Assembly (NCBI GenBank): GCA_050175155.1
Contig: JBFXJF010000049.1
Location: 1-8,936, forward strand
DNA length: 8,936 nt
Direction of reading: 5' to 3'
Source of the DNA: JBFXJF01 sp050175155
GTDB lineage: Bacteria > Bacillota > Bacilli > Tepidibacillales > Tepidibacillaceae
Each line of letters opens with the position of its first letter. Positions within the stretch are counted from its first letter, which is position 1. Shown here one piece after another: positions 6,321-8,936 of the stretch. A program made the translations under genes and the position numbers. The notes under the pieces are model-generated. The model did no database searches. It was not told the origin of the DNA and saw only the letters and a program-made list of their open reading frames with translations.

Positions 6321-7400
6321 ATGAGTAAAGAGTTAAAAAGAGAAGAATTTATGAGAGAAGTTTTAAAACTTGTTGCACCTGGAACTCCCTTAAGGGAGGG
6401 ATTGGATAATGTTCTAAGGGCAAAAACTGGTGCATTAATAGTTGCTGGTTACAGTCAAGAAGTAATGGAGATAGTAGATGGGGGTTTCTCAATTAATTGT
6501 GATTTTAATCCTGCCAATTTATACGAATTAGCAAAGATGGATGGCTCAATAATTATAAGTGATGATTTAAAGAAAATATTGTACGCTAATGTTCAATTAG
6601 TCCCTGACAATTCAATACCTTCTACTGAAACAGGAATAAGGCATAGAACCGCTGAACGGGTTGCTAAACAATTAGGGAACTTAGTTATTTCGATTTCTCA
6701 AAGAAGGAATGTTATAACACTATATCAAGGAAACAATAAATATTCTCTTAAAGAGATTGGGGTAATTTTAACTAAAGCAAATCAAGCGATACAGACCTTG
6801 GAGAAGTATAAATCAGTACTAGATCAGGGATTAACAAATCTATCTGCAATGGAATTTGAAGAGTTAGCAACAATCAATGACGTGATTTTTGTTATTCACA
6901 AAATTGAGATGGTTCGGAGAATTAATAAAGAAATAGAAATGTTTACAAATGAATTGGGAGTTGAGGGTAGACTAATTAAGATGCAGGCAGAGGAGTTAGT
7001 TGCTAACATAGACAAGGTAGCCTTTTATTTGTACAAGGATTATCATAAAAACAATTCTGACGATGAAATTAATAATCTGATAATAGAACTTAAAAAATTG
7101 AGTTATGAGGATTTAATGGATAATCATAGTATTGCTAGAGTATTGGGGTATACTGGAAAATTGGATTTACAAGAGGAACTTGTTGTTCCTAGAGGCTATA
7201 GAATTTTAAGCCGCATACCAAGACTTCCAAGCGCAATTATTGAGAATTTAACAGAGAGATTTTTGAATTTATCCAACATAATCGTTGCTACAATAGATGA
7301 ATTAGATGAGGTTGATGGCATAGGTGAAGTTAGGGCAAAAACAATAAAAGAAGGCTTGAAACGAATTCAAGAAAATGTTTTTATAGGTCGCCATATATAA
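6321..7400 (+). CDS. disA: DisA, diadenylate cyclase and DNA-integrity scanner
   Basis: DisA condenses two ATP into cyclic di-AMP and, in Bacillus, scans DNA and lowers its activity at branched structures. The 359-residue protein has the DAC domain (about 10-145) with PGTPLREGLDNVLRA (20-34), GALIVAGY, and the ATP-binding RHRTAER (107-113). A helical linker follows (about 150-285), and the C-terminal helix-hairpin-helix DNA-binding domain contains VDGIGEVRAKTIKEGL (331-346). The usual active-site triad DGA reads DGS (74-76); Asp74 and Gly75 are kept. ATG 6321 follows GGAGGG at 6309-6314. radA, which often precedes disA behind clpC, is absent. Psd starts 32 bp after the stop, with no terminator between them, so cotranscription is likely. 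Confidence 0.96.
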   Translation: MSKELKREEFMREVLKLVAPGTPLREGLDNVLRAKTGALIVAGYSQEVMEIVDGGFSINCDFNPANLYELAKMDGSIIISDDLKKILYANVQLVPDNSIPSTETGIRHRTAERVAKQLGNLVISISQRRNVITLYQGNNKYSLKEIGVILTKANQAIQTLEKYKSVLDQGLTNLSAMEFEELATINDVIFVIHKIEMVRRINKEIEMFTNELGVEGRLIKMQAEELVANIDKVAFYLYKDYHKNNSDDEINNLIIELKKLSYEDLMDNHSIARVLGYTGKLDLQEELVVPRGYRILSRIPRLPSAIIENLTERFLNLSNIIVATIDELDEVDGIGEVRAKTIKEGLKRIQENVFIGRHI

Positions 7401-7432
7401 AGAAAGATAGATACATAACTGGAGGTGATATT

Positions 7433-8065
7433 ATGAAAAGTAAGGCTTTGTATAAAGAGGGTAAAGCAACATTGTTAATAGTTACTATTTTTGCAATAAT
7501 ATTATTTTTAATAGATCCTATTTTATCTTTAATTGGTGTTGGGTTAATTATCTTTGTTCTATATTTTTTTAGAGATCCAAATAGAAAAATAACAGATGAA
7601 GAAAAAACAGTGTTATCTCCAGCCGATGGAATAATAACGAATATATATGAATCAAATGAAAATAAATTCATAAAAGGTGACTGCATTTACATAAGTATAT
7701 TTATGAGTCCTCTTGACGTACATATAAATCGTAGCCCTATAGACGGAGAAGTGAATTTTGTTGAATATAAAAAAGGTAAGTTTATGACTGCTACTAAATT
7801 AGAGAGTCATGAAGTTAATGAGAAAAACTATATTGGCATAAGCAATGGAGCGATTAAAGTATTAGTAGTACAGATTGCTGGTATTATGGCGAGAAGAATT
7901 GTTGATTGGTCTGAGATAAACCAAAATGTTAAAAAAGGTGATAAAATAGGAATGATTAAATTTAGCTCTGGAACTCAAATAATCATGCCAAAAGAAGTTA
8001 AGCTGAATGTTAAAAAAGGTGATAAGGTAATTTCAGGTATAACTATTATAGGGAGGTACAATTAA
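7433..8065 (+). CDS. psd: Phosphatidylserine decarboxylase proenzyme, short form
   Basis: This enzyme removes CO2 from phosphatidylserine to give phosphatidylethanolamine at the membrane. The proenzyme cleaves itself, and the new N-terminal serine becomes the pyruvoyl cofactor. The 210-residue length fits the short (about 200-230 aa) branch that also includes archaetidylserine decarboxylases. Visible are two hydrophobic N-terminal segments (about 12-28 and 30-46), LSPADG (61-66) with the likely catalytic Asp65, SPLDVHINRSP (92-102) with His97, and GMIKFSSGT (173-181). By alignment with the usual FGS, Ser179 would be the pyruvoyl residue and Ser178 replaces glycine. A very strong GGAGGTG lies at 7421-7427. 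The stop overlaps the pssA start, and PssA supplies its substrate. The substrate could be another phospho-serine lipid. Confidence 0.88.
   Translation: MKSKALYKEGKATLLIVTIFAIILFLIDPILSLIGVGLIIFVLYFFRDPNRKITDEEKTVLSPADGIITNIYESNENKFIKGDCIYISIFMSPLDVHINRSPIDGEVNFVEYKKGKFMTATKLESHEVNEKNYIGISNGAIKVLVVQIAGIMARRIVDWSEINQNVKKGDKIGMIKFSSGTQIIMPKEVKLNVKKGDKVISGITIIGRYN
7925..8025 (+). repeat. 20-bp exact direct repeat within psd
   Basis: Copies at 7925-7944 and 8006-8025 are identical over 20 bases and lie 81 bp (27 codons) apart, in the same frame. Each encodes NVKKGDK (residues 165-171 and 192-198). They bracket the predicted self-cleavage site. The peptide similarity is natural for this fold, but the exact DNA identity is stronger than protein conservation needs. 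Confidence 0.85.
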
Positions 8066-8787
8066 TGGTATTTCGTATACTTCCGAATTTATTTACAATT
8101 GCGAATTTATCAGCTGGAATAATTGCCATTATGTTAGCTTTTGAAGGATTAGTTGAGTACGCTGCTATTATGGTCATTATTAGTATGTTTCTAGATAGTT
8201 TAGACGGAAGAATTGCAAGACTATTTAATACCCAAAGTGATTTTGGGAAGGAATTGGATTCCTTATCAGATATTATATCTTTTGGTGTTGCTCCTGCATT
8301 TATTATGTATGAAGTTATTCTAAAAGACCTTGGAATTTTAGGGATATTCTTAGTAATCCTATTTCCTGTTGTAGGAGCTTTAAGGTTGGCTCGTTTTAAT
8401 GTAAAACCTGGAGTGCCAGGTTATTTTATTGGTCTTCCTATCACAGCGGCTGGGGGAATTTTAGCTACAATAACTTTATACTATGAAATATTTAATTCAG
8501 TGGCTTTAGTTTTTATAATGGTATTTTTGTCATATTTAATGATAAGTAATATTAAATATCCTAACTTTAAGAAAGTTGGATTGCCGAGAGCTGTGATTTG
8601 GGTTACTCCTTTAATAATATTAATTGTAGTAATATTGGCATTAATTTTTCCTAATCAATTCAGTAAGATAGCGTTTTTACCTTTGGGTTTATACGCATTG
8701 TATGGAATAAAAAAAAGTTTTAAGAAGATTAGAGTTCAACATATTAAAAGAAAAAAATTTGAAAATGAAACTAAGGAAGAATTGTAA
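8065..8787 (+). CDS. pssA: CDP-diacylglycerol-serine O-phosphatidyltransferase
   Basis: PssA transfers the phosphatidyl group from CDP-diacylglycerol to L-serine, giving phosphatidylserine and CMP, in the cytoplasmic membrane. The CDP-alcohol phosphatidyltransferase signature is complete: Asp44, Asp47-Gly48, Ala51-Arg52, Gly61, Asp65 and Asp69 in the D-x2-DG-x2-AR-x8-G-x3-D-x3-D pattern. Several hydrophobic segments run from about 10 to 216, and the C-terminus (about 216-240) is a charged, lysine-rich cytosolic tail. At 240 residues it is the Bacillus-type integral membrane enzyme, not the E. coli type. Asn14 and the following LSAG fit the serine-specific branch. ATG 8065 overlaps the psd stop (TAATG), with GGGAGG at 8051-8056, so the two are probably translationally coupled. 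Confidence 0.94.
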   Translation: MVFRILPNLFTIANLSAGIIAIMLAFEGLVEYAAIMVIISMFLDSLDGRIARLFNTQSDFGKELDSLSDIISFGVAPAFIMYEVILKDLGILGIFLVILFPVVGALRLARFNVKPGVPGYFIGLPITAAGGILATITLYYEIFNSVALVFIMVFLSYLMISNIKYPNFKKVGLPRAVIWVTPLIILIVVILALIFPNQFSKIAFLPLGLYALYGIKKSFKKIRVQHIKRKKFENETKEEL

Positions 8788-8821
8788 TTATAAATAAATC
8801 CTTCTAACATATGATATGATG

Positions 8822-8878
8822 CCTCCAAAGTAGACATTCTAATTAATAAAAATTAGATAATCTATTTTGGAGGTTTTT
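8822..8878 (+). terminator. Hairpin that buries the transposase RBS, with terminator form
   Basis: Bases 8822-8834 pair with 8861-8873 over 13 bp (one G-U), and an inner arm 8839-8844 pairs with 8851-8856. The outer CCTCC/GGAGG end is followed at once by TTTTT (8874-8878), as in an intrinsic terminator. The GGAGG is also the ribosome binding site of the ORF at 8880. It could end the pssA transcript, hide the start site on read-through mRNA, or both. Confidence 0.75.
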
Positions 8879-8879
8879 A

Positions 8880-8936
8880 ATGTCTAGATATCCAAAAGTT
8901 AGTAAAGAGATTAAGATCAAAGCTTGCGAAGAATAT
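8880..8936 (+). CDS. Transposase OrfA, N-terminal fragment (cut by window end)
   Basis: Only 19 codons are visible, reading MSRYPKVSKEIKIKACEEY. The lysine-rich opening leading into a helix resembles the start of the helix-turn-helix OrfA protein of IS3-family elements, which binds the IS ends and joins OrfB by frameshifting to form the active transposase. The start is ATG 8880, with TGGAGG at 8868-8873, six bases before it; that site lies in the stem of the hairpin at 8822-8873. The reading frame runs off the window without a stop. The family call rests on this short stretch and on the IS-like end upstream, so another small HTH protein cannot be excluded. Confidence 0.6.
   Translation, partial: MSRYPKVSKEIKIKACEEY

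Larger units (their letters stand above)
8817..8936 (+). mobile_element. Probable left end of an IS3-family insertion sequence (partial)
   Basis: The sequence from about 8817, TGATGCCTCCAAAGTAGACA, resembles left terminal repeats of IS3-family elements: a TG start, a C-rich block, then an AAAGTAGACA-like run. It stands 30 bp after pssA and just before an OrfA-like start. The right end, target duplication and OrfB are outside the window, so the exact boundary and family are tentative. Confidence 0.5.

Noticed and set aside
1..8936. CRISPR array, tRNA genes or phage genes
   Set aside because: No regularly spaced repeats, cloverleaf-forming segments or phage-type genes were seen.

Overview
The window is an AT-rich stretch of a Gram-positive, low-GC Firmicutes chromosome. 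The CtsR/McsA/McsB/ClpC heat-shock operon, DisA, a Bacillus-type PssA and purine-rich Shine-Dalgarno sites all point that way. An anaerobic clostridial lineage (Clostridia or Tissierellia) is my best guess. That is inferred from gene content and order, not from a phylogenetic test. All genes lie on the + strand.

Layout. Positions 1-137 look like the structured spacer upstream of 5S rRNA, followed by the 5S gene (about 139-256) and a U-tract terminator; this is the tail of an rRNA operon. A stand-alone HAD-superfamily phosphatase gene follows (358-1041). Next comes about 500 bp with no convincing gene, ending in a terminator-like hairpin (1431-1457). A good SigA-type promoter (1496-1523) and a textbook tandem CtsR operator (1533-1549) then drive ctsR-mcsA-mcsB-clpC (1570-6093). 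A weak hairpin and a 227-bp gap separate clpC from disA (6321-7400). Psd (7433-8065) and pssA (8065-8787) follow disA closely and overlap each other by one base. The window closes with what looks like the left end of an IS3-family insertion sequence and the first 19 codons of its OrfA (8880 onward).

How the genes work together. CtsR represses its own operon. McsB, activated by the zinc protein McsA, phosphorylates arginines on CtsR and on damaged proteins. ClpC, with ClpP encoded elsewhere, degrades the marked proteins. DisA makes the second messenger c-di-AMP and scans DNA. PssA makes phosphatidylserine and Psd decarboxylates it to phosphatidylethanolamine, so the last pair is a two-step membrane lipid module.

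Most of the window is a well-known housekeeping and stress cluster; I do not see an undescribed multi-gene system. The points most worth a second look are: the hairpin at the IS end that both buries the transposase ribosome binding site and resembles a terminator; the Psd cleavage site reading Ser-Ser instead of Gly-Ser, bracketed by a 20-bp exact direct repeat; the Asp-Gly-Ser in place of Asp-Gly-Ala in DisA; and the absence of radA from its usual place between clpC and disA.
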